Shown here: positions 23,216 through 31,808 of the stretch, in pieces | How positions within the stretch are numbered: position 1 is the first letter of the stretch | Layout: each line of letters begins with the position of its first letter | DNA from: Burkholderiales bacterium | GTDB lineage: Bacteria > Pseudomonadota > Gammaproteobacteria > Burkholderiales > Burkholderiaceae_D | DNA: 64,000 nt | Direction: 5' to 3' | Assembly (NCBI GenBank): GCA_016177875.1 | Contig: JACOUL010000024.1 | Location: 1-64,000, forward strand | Notes under the pieces: generated by a model | Seen by the model: the letters and a program-made list of their open reading frames with translations, nothing else | Databases searched by the model: none | What the model was told of the DNA's origin: nothing | Program-made: the position numbers and the translations under genes

Positions 23216-24244
23216 TCATTGCGGCAGTGTATTTTCCATTTGAGATATCAATTGCACGTAGACGTAATCTTTGTCCGACCATAAAATTTTGATGGGCAAA
23301 TAATTGAGGTCGGGCGCCAGCCATAATTCACGGCGTTCAGCAGGATTGTCAGTTTTCTTTCGCATATGAATCGTTTTGAACGAGGTGCCCGCCGCTTCGA
23401 TTATTTCTTCGCCCATATTTTCAAAGTTGTTTTTTTCGAGCTTGTCGAGCCGGATCAAATTCAATTCTATATTCTCGGACTGCGGCCGCATGGCGCTGAG
23501 CTGATAGTTTGTCGTCGCGAAGTCATGCGTATTGTCTTCCAGTTCGTATTGTCGGACGTGCGAAACAAAATCCGTCGTCCTGACCAGCATATTTTCCCAA
23601 TCGAAGTCGGCGCTGAATTTATAACCTCTGTCCTGGTGAATCTCCTGGTACACGTAGCGGTCCGGACGAAAACCTTCCGCAGTAATCTTGCCTTCGCTGG
23701 AGTAAATATATCGATTGCGGTTCACTACCCGCGCAATGCCGGTGGTGTCGATTTCGATCGTGAGCTTATAGGTTCTTTCTCCGATTTCCCAAGCGTGTAC
23801 AGCGCGTCCGACTTCAAAATTATTTTCACCTATATATACGGTATAAATCGTTTGCCCTTTTTCCGGCAAGGGCAGCCTGGGAGGGGGCGCGATAGCGGAT
23901 GCCGTTTCATCTCCTTCGTCGGTCGATTCATCTGTTTTAAGCTCTGCGCTGGGCGCTTCCTTGGGAGAGGGCTCAGGCGAGACGTGAGCCGTCGAGACAC
24001 CTGCCGATTTTGCCGGAGCCGAAGCGCGCTTGGGAGGCGCAGGTGCGGTTAATGTGGGAAGCGGCAAGAGGCTCACTTTCACCGACTTCTCTTTCTCTAC
24101 TTTTTTCAGCTTGGGGATCGAAACGGAAGGCGTGTAAAGAAGAAGCAGATGAATGAAGAGAGAAAGAAGCAGCGCGCCGAATTTAATCCGGTTCGACTTG
24201 ATCCTCGTTAGAAAAGAAGCGGATGGTAGAACGTCAATGGTCAT
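23216..24244 (-). CDS. DUF3108 protein with TonB-like N-terminal anchor
   Basis: 342 residues. A single transmembrane helix near the N-terminus (FGALLLSLFIHLLLLYTP, with the Ser-His pattern seen in TonB-like anchors) is followed by a Pro/Ala/Glu-rich spacer (about 60-120) and a beta-rich DUF3108 domain (GQTIYTVYIGENNFEVGRAVHAWE ... LWLAPDLNYLPIKILW). Such proteins span the periplasm; the function is unknown. The ATG at 24244 overlaps the end of the ArsR-like regulator gene by 11 bases, so the two are coupled. Confidence 0.8.
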   Translation of the reverse strand: MTIDVLPSASFLTRIKSNRIKFGALLLSLFIHLLLLYTPSVSIPKLKKVEKEKSVKVSLLPLPTLTAPAPPKRASAPAKSAGVSTAHVSPEPSPKEAPSAELKTDESTDEGDETASAIAPPPRLPLPEKGQTIYTVYIGENNFEVGRAVHAWEIGERTYKLTIEIDTTGIARVVNRNRYIYSSEGKITAEGFRPDRYVYQEIHQDRGYKFSADFDWENMLVRTTDFVSHVRQYELEDNTHDFATTNYQLSAMRPQSENIELNLIRLDKLEKNNFENMGEEIIEAAGTSFKTIHMRKKTDNPAERRELWLAPDLNYLPIKILWSDKDYVYVQLISQMENTLPQ

Positions 24245-24950
24245 GGGATGAAGTACGCGATTTCGCTTGTCCAATGCCGAACTGTTTTTTGAGCGAATTT
24301 TCTCCTTCTACTGTGAACGCCACCACGCGCGTATCTTTAACGCGTCTTGCCCAGCCGAGGGAAATAAAGTGATTCAGCAATGCGGCACCCAATGCGCCGG
24401 CGAGATGATAGCGCCGCTCGCTCCAATCCAGGCATGCTCGGCAAAACAGCCTTCGTTGTGAAACCAATGCGTCGGTATCGACGCCAAGCTTCTCCAAGAA
24501 TTTTTGCCCATCGCGCGTCAACGCCAAATCTTCCGCGTCTGCCTTTAGCGTTCCCCGATCGATCAAGCTTTCATATAGCTGCACGCCCAATTCGCCTGCC
24601 AGGTGATCGTAGCAAACCCGTGCCTTTCTCAAGGCAGGTTCGCGTGGACTGCTGCGTAGCCGTACGGCGCCGGTCCTAAAGGCGACGCCCATCAAGGATT
24701 CAAGCAAGTGAGCGACATCCTGGTCCGCAAGGCGGAAATAGCGGTGGCGGCCCTGGCTCTCGACGGCGATCAATCCTGCATCGAGCAGCTTTGCCAAATG
24801 TCCGCTGATGGTCTGCTTCGTAACGCCCGCGATCCCGGCAAGCTCGGTCGCCGTTAGCGCGCGGTCCGCCATCAGCGCGGTGAGCGCTTCGGCGCGTGCC
24901 TGGTCGCCGATGAGCGCGGCAATTTTGACAATGTTCGGTCCATCTTTCAT
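24234..24950 (-). CDS. ArsR-type HTH transcriptional regulator (long form)
   Basis: 238 residues. The N-terminal 85 residues are a winged helix: ARAEALTALMADRALTATELA and the recognition region TKQTISGHLAKLLDAGLI followed by a wing ESQGRHRYFRL. The C-terminal 150 residues form a second domain with Cys residues (VCYDHLAGELGVQLYESL, FCRACLDWSERRYHLAG) common to this long ArsR subgroup and may sense a ligand or oxidant. A perfect 8-bp inverted repeat overlaps its start codon (24949-24972), which suggests autoregulation and control of the divergent NIPSNAP gene. Confidence 0.87.
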   Translation of the reverse strand: MKDGPNIVKIAALIGDQARAEALTALMADRALTATELAGIAGVTKQTISGHLAKLLDAGLIAVESQGRHRYFRLADQDVAHLLESLMGVAFRTGAVRLRSSPREPALRKARVCYDHLAGELGVQLYESLIDRGTLKADAEDLALTRDGQKFLEKLGVDTDALVSQRRLFCRACLDWSERRYHLAGALGAALLNHFISLGWARRVKDTRVVAFTVEGENSLKKQFGIGQAKSRTSSHDH

Positions 24951-24972
24951 GGTTCGATGCTAGCCGAACCAT
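24949..24972. promoter_or_regulatory. operator-like palindrome between ArsR and NIPSNAP genes
   Basis: ATGGTTCG and CGAACCAT are perfect inverted 8-bp arms with an 8-base spacer. The left arm includes the ArsR start codon. The position in a 78-base divergent gap is typical for an ArsR-family operator. Confidence 0.6.
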
Positions 24973-25028
24973 CAATATGCCGCAAGCGATTATGATCTTT
25001 TTCATACAATTTGATTAAGGGAGAACCC

Positions 25029-25382
25029 ATGACAATTACCTGCTTCATCCGCTACGAAATCGATCCATTCCAGCGTGACGCCTTCAAGGCGTATGCGGAA
25101 AACTGGGGGCACATCATCCCGAAATGCGGCGGCGATCTCATCGGCTATTTTCTGCCGCATGAGGGTACCAACAATATTGCATGGGGATTGATTGCCTTCG
25201 ACAGCTTGGCTTCTTATGAACGATATCGGAGCCGGCTCAAATCCGACGACGAAGGAAGAAGCAATTTCGAGATGGCGCAACGCAAGCGGTTCATTTTTCG
25301 AGAAGAGCGCACTTTCTTGGAGGTGGTTGACGGGACCTTTCGAATGAGCGGTCTCACAGGAGAGTCATCGGACTGCCGATAG
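25029..25382 (+). CDS. NIPSNAP family protein
   Basis: 117-residue dimeric alpha-beta barrel (ferredoxin-like) protein of the NIPSNAP family: [20 protein letters not shown], the central [26 protein letters not shown] and [11 protein letters not shown] match the family pattern. Molecular role is unknown. The ATG at 25029 follows GGGAG at suitable spacing. It is divergent from the ArsR-type regulator and shares the operator-like palindrome at 24949-24972, so it is the likeliest regulated target. Confidence 0.85.
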   Translation: MTITCFIRYEIDPFQRDAFKAYAENWGHIIPKCGGDLIGYFLPHEGTNNIAWGLIAFDSLASYERYRSRLKSDDEGRSNFEMAQRKRFIFREERTFLEVVDGTFRMSGLTGESSDCR

Positions 25383-25389
25383 CCGACTT

Positions 25390-25770
25390 CTATTTCTTCA
25401 ACGGAGGAGGGGATACATGGCCGATCGGTGTGATATTCCCTCCGTCGCGATCCACATAATATTTATCGTCATGCACCGCCGTCACCAGCATGCCGTTCAG
25501 TTCGACTTTGCTGTCGACTTGTTTATCAAAATGGTCCAATAGGAGCGTCAATGTGGCTCGTGAGAGATTGAGCCGTTGCGACACGCCGGGAAAATATTGA
25601 TCGCCAGTCTCGGCGGCTGTCACGGCGATACGGCGTATCGACTGCGGATAGACAGGATGCGCATGATCGCTTTTGATGATGGTGCATGGGCTGCTCTCAC
25701 CCTCGCGGACGCGATCGAGCTTTTCCAGCAGTGTGACGATGTTCCGTCTGGATAAATAAAGCTTTTCCAT
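25390..25770 (-). CDS. conserved protein of unknown function, Burkholderiales type
   Basis: 126 residues. The N-terminal YLSRRNIVTLLEKLDRVREGE and CTIIKSDHAHPVYPQS segments resemble a small-protein family I associate with Burkholderiales, whose role is unknown; the C-terminus here is longer, with a helical LSRATLTLLLDHFDKQVDSK stretch. No signal peptide or transmembrane helix. The start is uncertain: ATG codons at 25779 and 25770 and a TTG at 25797 that overlaps the preceding stop codon are all possible. It is probably co-transcribed with the LprI-like gene. Confidence 0.65.
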   Translation of the reverse strand: MEKLYLSRRNIVTLLEKLDRVREGESSPCTIIKSDHAHPVYPQSIRRIAVTAAETGDQYFPGVSQRLNLSRATLTLLLDHFDKQVDSKVELNGMLVTAVHDDKYYVDRDGGNITPIGHVSPPPLKK

Positions 25771-25793
25771 GGATGACATTTCTGAGATCGGAT

Positions 25794-26789
25794 TCAACGC
25801 AACTTGTATGGCCCATAATGCTCACAATAGCTGAGCCATTTTTTGCTAGGCGGTTTGACGCTGCGAATAGTTGCGCCATCCTTTCCGATGTACTCAAAGA
25901 AACTGCAGTCAGCAGGCTTTTTTTCATCTTCGGGATCTTTTGATACGGAAATGACGAAAAATTTTTCATCCACCTGGACGCGAGAGCCTATCGCATTCGA
26001 TTTATGTGCACGGAATTCCCATGAGCAGCAGCTGGCCCGCCCGCTTTCAACGAGGTATCCCTCGAAATTCGATAAATCGACGTATCCGCCGGAAAAATAT
26101 TTGTATAGCGCTTTTTCTTTTGGATCGTATCGATACAACTCATGCGAGCAATTCGGCCCCGCGCCGCAAAATGAGGTGATGTCCAATTGCGCATATCCAT
26201 TTTGATCGGGCTCGGGAAAATTTACCTGCTGTGCCTCTTGATCCTTCAACGTTTCGAGCAACACCGGTTTGCTGTTTCGGGTCTCATAGAAGTACACGCG
26301 AATATTGCGCGTTTCAGCTTTGGCGCATTGATCGACTACGGCTTGAAGAATGGATTGATTGCTATTCGTCCCGCACACCAAGTCGGTCTTGCAATTAGGC
26401 TTGGGTGCCTCCGGGCTCTTTACGCTGCACGTGACGTCTCCGGTGGCTGCCGTTTTTGATTCCGGTTGTGGCTTCTCAAGATAGGCAATACGCTCCCGGT
26501 ATGTGTGGTTTAAGCAATCGATCGTCTTACAAAGATCGCGGATATTTTTCAGCCAGTTGCGCTGGTTGTCCCCGAGGGCTTTACGATCCGGCGTCTTTTG
26601 CATCGCACTTTGGAACGCGGCGCTAAGCTGGCTATCCAGCGCGCTGACGTTGGCGTCGCCGCAGATCATGAGCTCAATTTGAGTCTTCGCCTTGGTGCAA
26701 TCGAACCCGGCTGCCAGCGCGGCATGGGCTTGCAGCAGCGATGCGAAAACGCATATGGACAAAATTTTCGTGTAGTGAAAGAGGCGCAT
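25794..26789 (-). CDS. exported protein with LprI-like (DUF1311) N-terminal domain
   Basis: 331 residues. A signal peptide (about 1-27, ending HAALAAG) is followed by a Cys-rich LprI/DUF1311-type domain: FDCTKAKTQIELMICGD, SALDSQLSAAFQSAM, LGDNQRNWLKNIRDLC and IDCLNHTYRERIAYL, the pattern of the periplasmic lysozyme-inhibitor-like fold. Beyond residue 110 there is a Cys-containing beta-rich region of unknown type (YRYDPKEKALYKYFSGGYVDL, CCSWEFRA). Two further ATG codons upstream (26804, 26822) are possible starts; 26789 gives the best signal peptide. Divergent from the ArsR-SRPBCC operon. Confidence 0.7.
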   Translation of the reverse strand: MRLFHYTKILSICVFASLLQAHAALAAGFDCTKAKTQIELMICGDANVSALDSQLSAAFQSAMQKTPDRKALGDNQRNWLKNIRDLCKTIDCLNHTYRERIAYLEKPQPESKTAATGDVTCSVKSPEAPKPNCKTDLVCGTNSNQSILQAVVDQCAKAETRNIRVYFYETRNSKPVLLETLKDQEAQQVNFPEPDQNGYAQLDITSFCGAGPNCSHELYRYDPKEKALYKYFSGGYVDLSNFEGYLVESGRASCCSWEFRAHKSNAIGSRVQVDEKFFVISVSKDPEDEKKPADCSFFEYIGKDGATIRSVKPPSKKWLSYCEHYGPYKLR

Positions 26790-26833
26790 GGATTGCACTC
26801 GCATTGACAAGATATTCCGCATCTTACGCGTTC

Positions 26834-26862
26834 TTGACTTCCGCCTAAATAGCTCCTATATT
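26834..26862 (+). promoter_or_regulatory. sigma-70 promoter of the ArsR-SRPBCC operon
   Basis: TTGACT (26834-26839) and TATATT (26857-26862) are exactly 17 bases apart. The expected start site near 26869 lies 30 bases before the ArsR start codon. Confidence 0.75.
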
Positions 26863-26872
26863 AAACCAATTA

Positions 26873-26882
26873 GTTAATTAAC
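26873..26882. promoter_or_regulatory. palindrome at the transcription start of the ArsR-SRPBCC operon
   Basis: GTTAATTAAC is a perfect 10-bp palindrome just downstream of the promoter, within a longer AT-rich AATTAGTTAATTAACCTT. It is a candidate ArsR operator. Confidence 0.45.
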
Positions 26883-26898
26883 CTTGTGGTGTAATAGT

Positions 26899-27264
26899 AT
26901 GCAAGATCAGCTCAGCCAAACCTTTGCCGCGCTGGCGGATCCGACCAGAAGAGCCATGCTGGCCCAGCTATCCAAAGGCGAGGCCAATATTTCCGATTTG
27001 GCCGAGCCGTTTCTGAAGGAAATGAGCTTGCCGGCGGTCACCAAGCACATCAAGGTGTTGGAGAGGGCTGGTCTCATCACCAAGACCCGTCAAGCCCAAT
27101 GGCGTCCTTGCAAGCTCAATGGCGAAGCATTAAAGGGCGCGGCGGATTGGATGGAGCAATACCGAATATTTTGGGAAGAGAGTTTCGACCGGCTCGACGC
27201 CTACCTAAAAACTGTCACAGTCAAAAAAAATACGAAAGGAAAGAAAAATGACCGCAAAAAATAA
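26899..27264 (+). CDS. ArsR-family regulator (SRPBCC-associated, SdpR type)
   Basis: 121-residue winged-helix repressor: TFAALADPTRRAMLAQLSKGE, SLPAVTKHIKVLERAGLITK and the wing RQAQWRPCKL are classic for the ArsR/SdpR branch that pairs with AHSA1-type SRPBCC proteins. The metal-binding CxC of ArsR proper is missing, so the signal is not obviously a metal. A near-consensus promoter and a palindrome lie just upstream. The C-terminus overlaps the SRPBCC gene by 17 bases. Confidence 0.9.
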   Translation: MQDQLSQTFAALADPTRRAMLAQLSKGEANISDLAEPFLKEMSLPAVTKHIKVLERAGLITKTRQAQWRPCKLNGEALKGAADWMEQYRIFWEESFDRLDAYLKTVTVKKNTKGKKNDRKK

Positions 27265-28201
27265 TGCCAACGAACTCAGGATCACGCGAATGTACGATGC
27301 GCCGGTCGACGCGGTGTGGGATGCCTGGACCGATCCTGAACAAGTGGCGCAATGGTGGGGGCCGCGCGACTTTACTCTTACCACGCATGGCAAGGAGTTG
27401 AAGCCGGGCGGCATTTGGCACTACACCATGCACGGCCCGGACGGCACCGATTACCCCAACAAGACGGTTTATCTCGAAGTCGAGAAACACGCCAAGCTGG
27501 TGTACGACCACGGCGGCTATGACGACCGTCCGCCGCTCTTCCGAGTGACTGTGCTCTTTTCAAAAGCGAACGGCAAGACCAGGATGGACATGTGCATGAG
27601 CTTGCCGACGCCCGAAGCCGCCGAAGAAACACGAAAATTCATCAAGCAAGCCGGCGGCGACTCGACTTGGGATCGGCTGGCGGAATACCTGGAAAAGGAA
27701 GCATCCGGCAAAGAGAAATTCGTCATCAACCGCACGTTCGATGCGCCGCTGGATTTGATGTTCGAGATGTGGACCGATCCGAAGCATCTCTCGCAATGGC
27801 TGGCGCCGACCGGATTCACCATGCAATTTATTCGCTCCGATATCCGGGGCGGCGGCAGCACTTTTTATTTCATGAGCGGCGGTAACGTCAAAATGTACGG
27901 GCGCGCCGAATACCAAAAAATTCAAAGGCCCGATTATCTGGTCTACACCCAGCAGTTCTGCGATGAGGATGAAAACATCTCGCGTCATCCCATGGCGCCC
28001 ATCTGGCCGGAAACCATGCTGACCACGGTGCAGTTGGCGGCGGAAGGGCCGGACAAGACACGCGTAACCGTGACGATGGAACCGTACGGCGCCGCCACGC
28101 GCGAAGAGATCGACACCTTCGGCGATGCCAAGGCCGGCATGACGCAAGGCTGGACGGGTTCGTTCGATAAATTGGAAGGGTATTTATCGAAGGCTGGATA
28201 G
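27248..28201 (+). CDS. tandem SRPBCC (AHSA1-like) protein
   Basis: 317 residues consisting of two START-like/AHSA1 domains. The first spans about 8-150 (ITRMYDAPVDAVWDAWTDPEQVAQWWGP) and the second about 157-315 (INRTFDAPLDLMFEMWTDPKHLSQWLAP), both with the DAP-x-WxAWTDP-xxxxxWWGP signature. These folds form a deep hydrophobic cavity for a lipid or aromatic ligand. Normally each ArsR partner is a single-domain protein; here two are fused. The 17-base overlap with the ArsR gene couples translation. The ligand is not known. Confidence 0.9.
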   Translation: MTAKNNANELRITRMYDAPVDAVWDAWTDPEQVAQWWGPRDFTLTTHGKELKPGGIWHYTMHGPDGTDYPNKTVYLEVEKHAKLVYDHGGYDDRPPLFRVTVLFSKANGKTRMDMCMSLPTPEAAEETRKFIKQAGGDSTWDRLAEYLEKEASGKEKFVINRTFDAPLDLMFEMWTDPKHLSQWLAPTGFTMQFIRSDIRGGGSTFYFMSGGNVKMYGRAEYQKIQRPDYLVYTQQFCDEDENISRHPMAPIWPETMLTTVQLAAEGPDKTRVTVTMEPYGAATREEIDTFGDAKAGMTQGWTGSFDKLEGYLSKAG

Positions 28202-28210
28202 GCGATGTCG

Positions 28211-28239
28211 AAGCTCCGCCATTTTAAATGACGGAGCTT
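28211..28239. terminator. hairpin between SRPBCC and ABC ATPase genes
   Basis: AAGCTCCG pairs with CGGAGCTT, and CATTT with AAATG inside it, giving a long stem with one mismatch. It includes the stop codon of the minus-strand ABC gene and lies just after the SRPBCC stop codon. Confidence 0.65.
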
Positions 28240-28895
28240 GCATCCCTGTTCGGAGATAGATTCAAAATGACGGCATTTTCTCCAGCAGGTCCGATGTCCT
28301 CGTGGCTGACGACTATATAAGCTCGATGTGCATCATGCCCTGCGATTTTCAGAGCCTTTCGCAAGTGCGCGGTCGATGCCGCGTCAAGCGCATTAAAAGG
28401 TTCGTCCAATAATGTAATCGGCGTGCCGGCCGACAAGGCCGCACTGATCCAAACCTTGCGTTGTGTCCCGGTCGACAAAATGCTCAGTTGAGAACCGAGA
28501 AACTGGTTTAATGCAAACGCATCGATATGCCGTTTTAACTCATCTTTATCGAAGCCGGGATACAGATGAGCCATGAAGCTAAAGTACTCAAGCGGCGTTA
28601 GGTGATCGAACGGAATTTGACTCGGTCCGCACCAAAATTGCAGCCGGCGATATTCAATAGGGCTGTTATGCTGGATTGTCCCTCGTATCGACAAGCTTCC
28701 GGTCTGGGGATCAAGCGATCCGGCCACGATTCGTAGCAAGGTAGACTTGCCCTCGCCATTGCGTCCTTGAACCCACGTAAGGCCGGGGCCGAATCGATGC
28801 GACCATTGCGTAAAAATTTGGCGCGTGGGATAAGCGAAGTTAATATTCGCCGCTTCCAGTATCCCCGGCGAGGTGGGCAAAGATTGATTGGTCAT
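28224..28895 (-). CDS. ABC transporter ATP-binding protein
   Basis: 223-residue ABC ATPase. Motifs in order: Walker A GRNGEGKST, signature LSTGTQRKV (a variant of LSGGQ), Walker B ITLLDEP and H-loop VVSHED. Short length and the layout resemble CcmA-like exporters. The start at 28895 is set by a 4-base ATGA overlap with the preceding membrane-protein gene, its partner. Substrate unknown. Confidence 0.87.
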   Translation of the reverse strand: MTNQSLPTSPGILEAANINFAYPTRQIFTQWSHRFGPGLTWVQGRNGEGKSTLLRIVAGSLDPQTGSLSIRGTIQHNSPIEYRRLQFWCGPSQIPFDHLTPLEYFSFMAHLYPGFDKDELKRHIDAFALNQFLGSQLSILSTGTQRKVWISAALSAGTPITLLDEPFNALDAASTAHLRKALKIAGHDAHRAYIVVSHEDIGPAGENAVILNLSPNRDASSVI

Positions 28896-30046
28896 GGAGT
28901 AAGCTCGGAGGCCAATGCTATTTGGATGACAAGGATCACGATCCAAAGGCCGGCACGTGTTGAAGCCTTGAATTGTGTCGGCGTACGAGCACGACTGCAC
29001 AAAGCAGTCTCAAGCAAATTCGCTGACAGCCCGAAGAGCACGAAAGCAATGCCGATCGAAGAACGCAGGTTCTCGACTGCGACGAACAGTATCGGAAAAA
29101 TCAATGCAAAACCAATTGTGGCAGGTATCGCCGCAATGCCTAGACGAATCCAGCGCAGCTGATTAATAGATATTGGCAGCGGTTCACATTTCGAATGCAA
29201 TGGCCTTAAATCCTCATCCAGAACCGATGTGAGGCGCGTTGTCATGAGCTGAGTCAGTAGTGCAAATAGTGCGAGCCACCACGAAACGAATGTAGGAAAC
29301 CGATATAACAAGAAATGAAGCAGTAATATCAGCAGTGCTAGTTTCAGCAGCTTGCCTGCACGCTTGGCCGGGCCGCGTATCAGGGGCACAAAGATTAAAG
29401 CGTAAATGCTGGGATAACGGGCGAACAATGCCATGGTGGCAGATGGGTGGTCTGCTCGCTCGGCAATCGCACTCGCTTGCGGCACACGGCGCATAGCGCT
29501 AAGCATAAGTAGGCCGCATATGACGGACGCGGCAAATGCAATGATCAGCATGATCGCCGCGAGTAATTGTTGCGTCGTTTGGCCGACATGTTGTTTGAGC
29601 GCCCAATTCAACAGACCTGCTGCAAACAGTAGATAAAAAGGTGAAAGAGCGAGGATCACTACGACCAAATCACTTCGCCTTTTGTCGGATGGTTCAATCG
29701 GTAAGCTGAGTTCAATATCGCGCCAAGCTATTGACCAAAACAGGCCACGCATACTCCGACACAGCATTGCGCCAAGGGTGCCATAAGCGACGGTGGCCAG
29801 TACCCAACCCCATGGTGGATGCTGCAAGCTCCAAAGTAAAGGCAATACCGACGCCGAAACTAATCCGGTCATTGTTGCGATCGGATCGGTGCCGGAGCTT
29901 CCCAGAACAACTGCGCCGATGACGATATAGATTCCCCATTTCCGGAGGAAGGCAAACAGTTGGGCTCGGCACCAGCGGAATCGTACTTCTTGATAGTTCA
30001 AAGGCAAGGCAAACAAGTGGATTAAAAGGCGGCGATACCCGTTCAT
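28892..30046 (-). CDS. ABC exporter membrane protein, unrecognised family
   Basis: 384 residues with about nine hydrophobic segments (for example VVVILALSPFYLLFAAGLL, LLAAIMLIIAFAASVICGLLML, LALLILLLHFLLYRF), no signal peptide. It is transcribed with, and overlaps by four bases, the ABC ATPase gene, so it is taken as the permease or an accessory membrane subunit. No known permease family was recognised. Frequent Arg residues in the loops are notable. Confidence 0.7.
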   Translation of the reverse strand: MNGYRRLLIHLFALPLNYQEVRFRWCRAQLFAFLRKWGIYIVIGAVVLGSSGTDPIATMTGLVSASVLPLLWSLQHPPWGWVLATVAYGTLGAMLCRSMRGLFWSIAWRDIELSLPIEPSDKRRSDLVVVILALSPFYLLFAAGLLNWALKQHVGQTTQQLLAAIMLIIAFAASVICGLLMLSAMRRVPQASAIAERADHPSATMALFARYPSIYALIFVPLIRGPAKRAGKLLKLALLILLLHFLLYRFPTFVSWWLALFALLTQLMTTRLTSVLDEDLRPLHSKCEPLPISINQLRWIRLGIAAIPATIGFALIFPILFVAVENLRSSIGIAFVLFGLSANLLETALCSRARTPTQFKASTRAGLWIVILVIQIALASELTP

Positions 30047-30101
30047 TCAGGAAACGACGCCCTTTATGTTTGGATAGTCGGGTCCGAAGTCGTCACGGAT
30101 T

Positions 30102-30476
30102 TTACGCTTCCGGCTTTTGGCGTGTGTAAGAAGCTGCTCCTGCGCAGCCGATGATGCCGGCAATAACGGACACATACCACAGCGCCGCTGTGCTGGCGGT
30201 CGGCTCAAATAGCGCCGCCGCCTGGAGAATAATCGCGCCGATGGATGTAACCGCCAGCAGCAGCATGAGCCCGGATGTCGCCACCGACATCGCGCGAATT
30301 TGCGAAGAATTCGCAGGCACGAGAAATAAAACGTAGCCGATGACCGAGAGCACGGGGAACATGATCCAAAGGATCAGGCTGGGGGAAAGCGTAGTAAGCC
30401 CGAGCGGAGCGGCAACCAACAGTGCTCCTGAAAATAAGCCTAATGCGAGAAAGAGTGCGCCGACGATTAAAAGCAT
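30102..30476 (-). CDS. small four-helix integral membrane protein
   Basis: 124 residues with four hydrophobic helices (LLIVGALFLALGLFSGALLV, LILWIMFPVLSVIGYVLFLV, SGLMLLLAVTSIGAIILQ, WYVSVIAGIIGCAGAAS) and short loops; no known family recognised. AAAGGAGA precedes the ATG at 30476. Not obviously linked to its neighbours. Confidence 0.65.
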   Translation of the reverse strand: MLLIVGALFLALGLFSGALLVAAPLGLTTLSPSLILWIMFPVLSVIGYVLFLVPANSSQIRAMSVATSGLMLLLAVTSIGAIILQAAALFEPTASTAALWYVSVIAGIIGCAGAASYTRQKPEA

Positions 30477-30524
30477 GGAAATGTCTCCTTTTAAGTAGAG
30501 GTGTTGCAAAGTTCGAACGCTGAA

Positions 30525-31067
30525 TTAGGAAATGGCACGATGAATCTCTTTCGTAAATACAGCAACGACTCTAGGACCAAAACTTGAGATATTGGTCAAT
30601 GTCGCGTTATGGTGTGCGATGACCTGCTGGGGCGATAGAGCCTCGTTACCCGCAGACGTATGAGCATCGGCAACCAGCACCACCGGATACCCCAGCGCCA
30701 ATGCCTTTCGTGTCGTAGTGTCGACGCAAAACTCTGTATGCATCCCGCAAATAACTAACCGAGTAATACCTCTCGCCTGAAGTAATTGATGTAGCTCGGT
30801 GTTGAGAAATGCATCAGGAGTCGTTTTCCGAATCCGAATGTCGGTTTGTGCCACTTCAAGGCCAGCAGAGAGCTGCCATTCAGGTGAGTCATATTCCAGA
30901 TATCCAGGGCCAGATTCATGTTGCACGGAGATCACCGGAAAGCCGATCGATCTAGCATGTCGTGTAACAGAGTTAATTCGGTCAATTGTTCCAGCACAAT
31001 CATAAGCAGCGCTTGGTCCCACACAGAGACCTTGCTGGACGTCGATGACAAGAATAGCTGTATTCAT
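30525..31067 (-). CDS. isochorismatase-family cysteine hydrolase
   Basis: 180 residues of the isochorismatase/nicotinamidase fold. The catalytic triad is visible: Asp9 in AILVIDVQQG, Lys81 in RIRKTTPDAF and Cys114 in GMHTEFCVDTT. The ATG at 31067 is where family similarity begins. Probable hydrolase of an amide or related small molecule; substrate unknown. Stands alone 58 bases upstream of the small membrane-protein gene. Confidence 0.88.
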   Translation of the reverse strand: MNTAILVIDVQQGLCVGPSAAYDCAGTIDRINSVTRHARSIGFPVISVQHESGPGYLEYDSPEWQLSAGLEVAQTDIRIRKTTPDAFLNTELHQLLQARGITRLVICGMHTEFCVDTTTRKALALGYPVVLVADAHTSAGNEALSPQQVIAHHNATLTNISSFGPRVVAVFTKEIHRAIS

Positions 31068-31238
31068 CCTGATAAAAATTTTGCTGTTCCTAACTTCTAA
31101 TAAACCTCGATAGCAAATCGTATTCCAGTGTATGGCCAAAAATACAATCTTGCAATGAGCCCTTCCTGTGCATGACAGCATGTCAACTGTAAGTTTTTTC
31201 TGCCTCCCACGACCAATGCCTATCAATCAGGAGGAGCC

Positions 31239-31448
31239 ATGGGAATCTCAGGATGCACAGCTTGCCAATTCGGTAGTGTGGATGCGCTTAAAGCGTATGA
31301 GCGGAACATCCAGGTCAAGCAAGACAGCGATGCACAGGTGCAGCAAGCGCAGCAGCAACAACTGGTAGACGAACGCAAAATCGCGGTTGGAGAAAATAAT
31401 CCGACGCCGGGCGCTACGGTCGGCAGCGTGATCAACATTACTGCGTAG
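31239..31448 (+). CDS. small Gln-rich protein of unknown function
   Basis: 69 residues. A short Cys-containing start (MGISGCTACQFG) is followed by a helical, Gln-rich middle (VQQAQQQQLVDERKI). AGGAGGA five bases before the ATG gives strong translational support. Followed nine bases later by another small gene on the same strand. No family recognised. Confidence 0.65.
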   Translation: MGISGCTACQFGSVDALKAYERNIQVKQDSDAQVQQAQQQQLVDERKIAVGENNPTPGATVGSVINITA

Positions 31449-31457
31449 GCGACTATC

Positions 31458-31808
31458 GTGGTTCAAGCTGTCGGCGCCGTATCTGCTGCAACGCCGGTGC
31501 GTCCGGCGGCGACGGCGGCCGCGCTGGAGGCGCAACTCGATTTGTGCCAACGGCAATTGTCAGACCACGTGAACTGCACTTCGGCTAAAACGCCGGAAGG
31601 CAAAAAGACGATCGAGGAACTGGCGTCGCGTATCGGTCTCATTAAAAGCAGGATCGATCAACTCAGCAAGCCCTCGCAAGCGAATGTCGCGATCAAGGCC
31701 GCGCCGGGCGAGAACAACTTTCATTCTCGCTTGGCTGAAACCGATGGCGGCCTTGCTACGCCGAATTCTCTTCAATTAAGCGGCGGCCTTATCGACACTT
31801 TCGCTTGA
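31458..31808 (+). CDS. small coiled protein of unknown function
   Basis: 116 residues from a GTG start. An Ala/Val-rich N-terminus (16-20) is followed by a helical segment with two Cys (LEAQLDLCQRQLSDHVNCTSAKT) and EELASRIGLIKSRIDQLSK. The last 33 bases overlap the convergent DUF4349 gene. Probably co-transcribed with the preceding small gene; weak ribosome-binding site, so expression is less certain. Confidence 0.5.
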   Translation: MVQAVGAVSAATPVRPAATAAALEAQLDLCQRQLSDHVNCTSAKTPEGKKTIEELASRIGLIKSRIDQLSKPSQANVAIKAAPGENNFHSRLAETDGGLATPNSLQLSGGLIDTFA

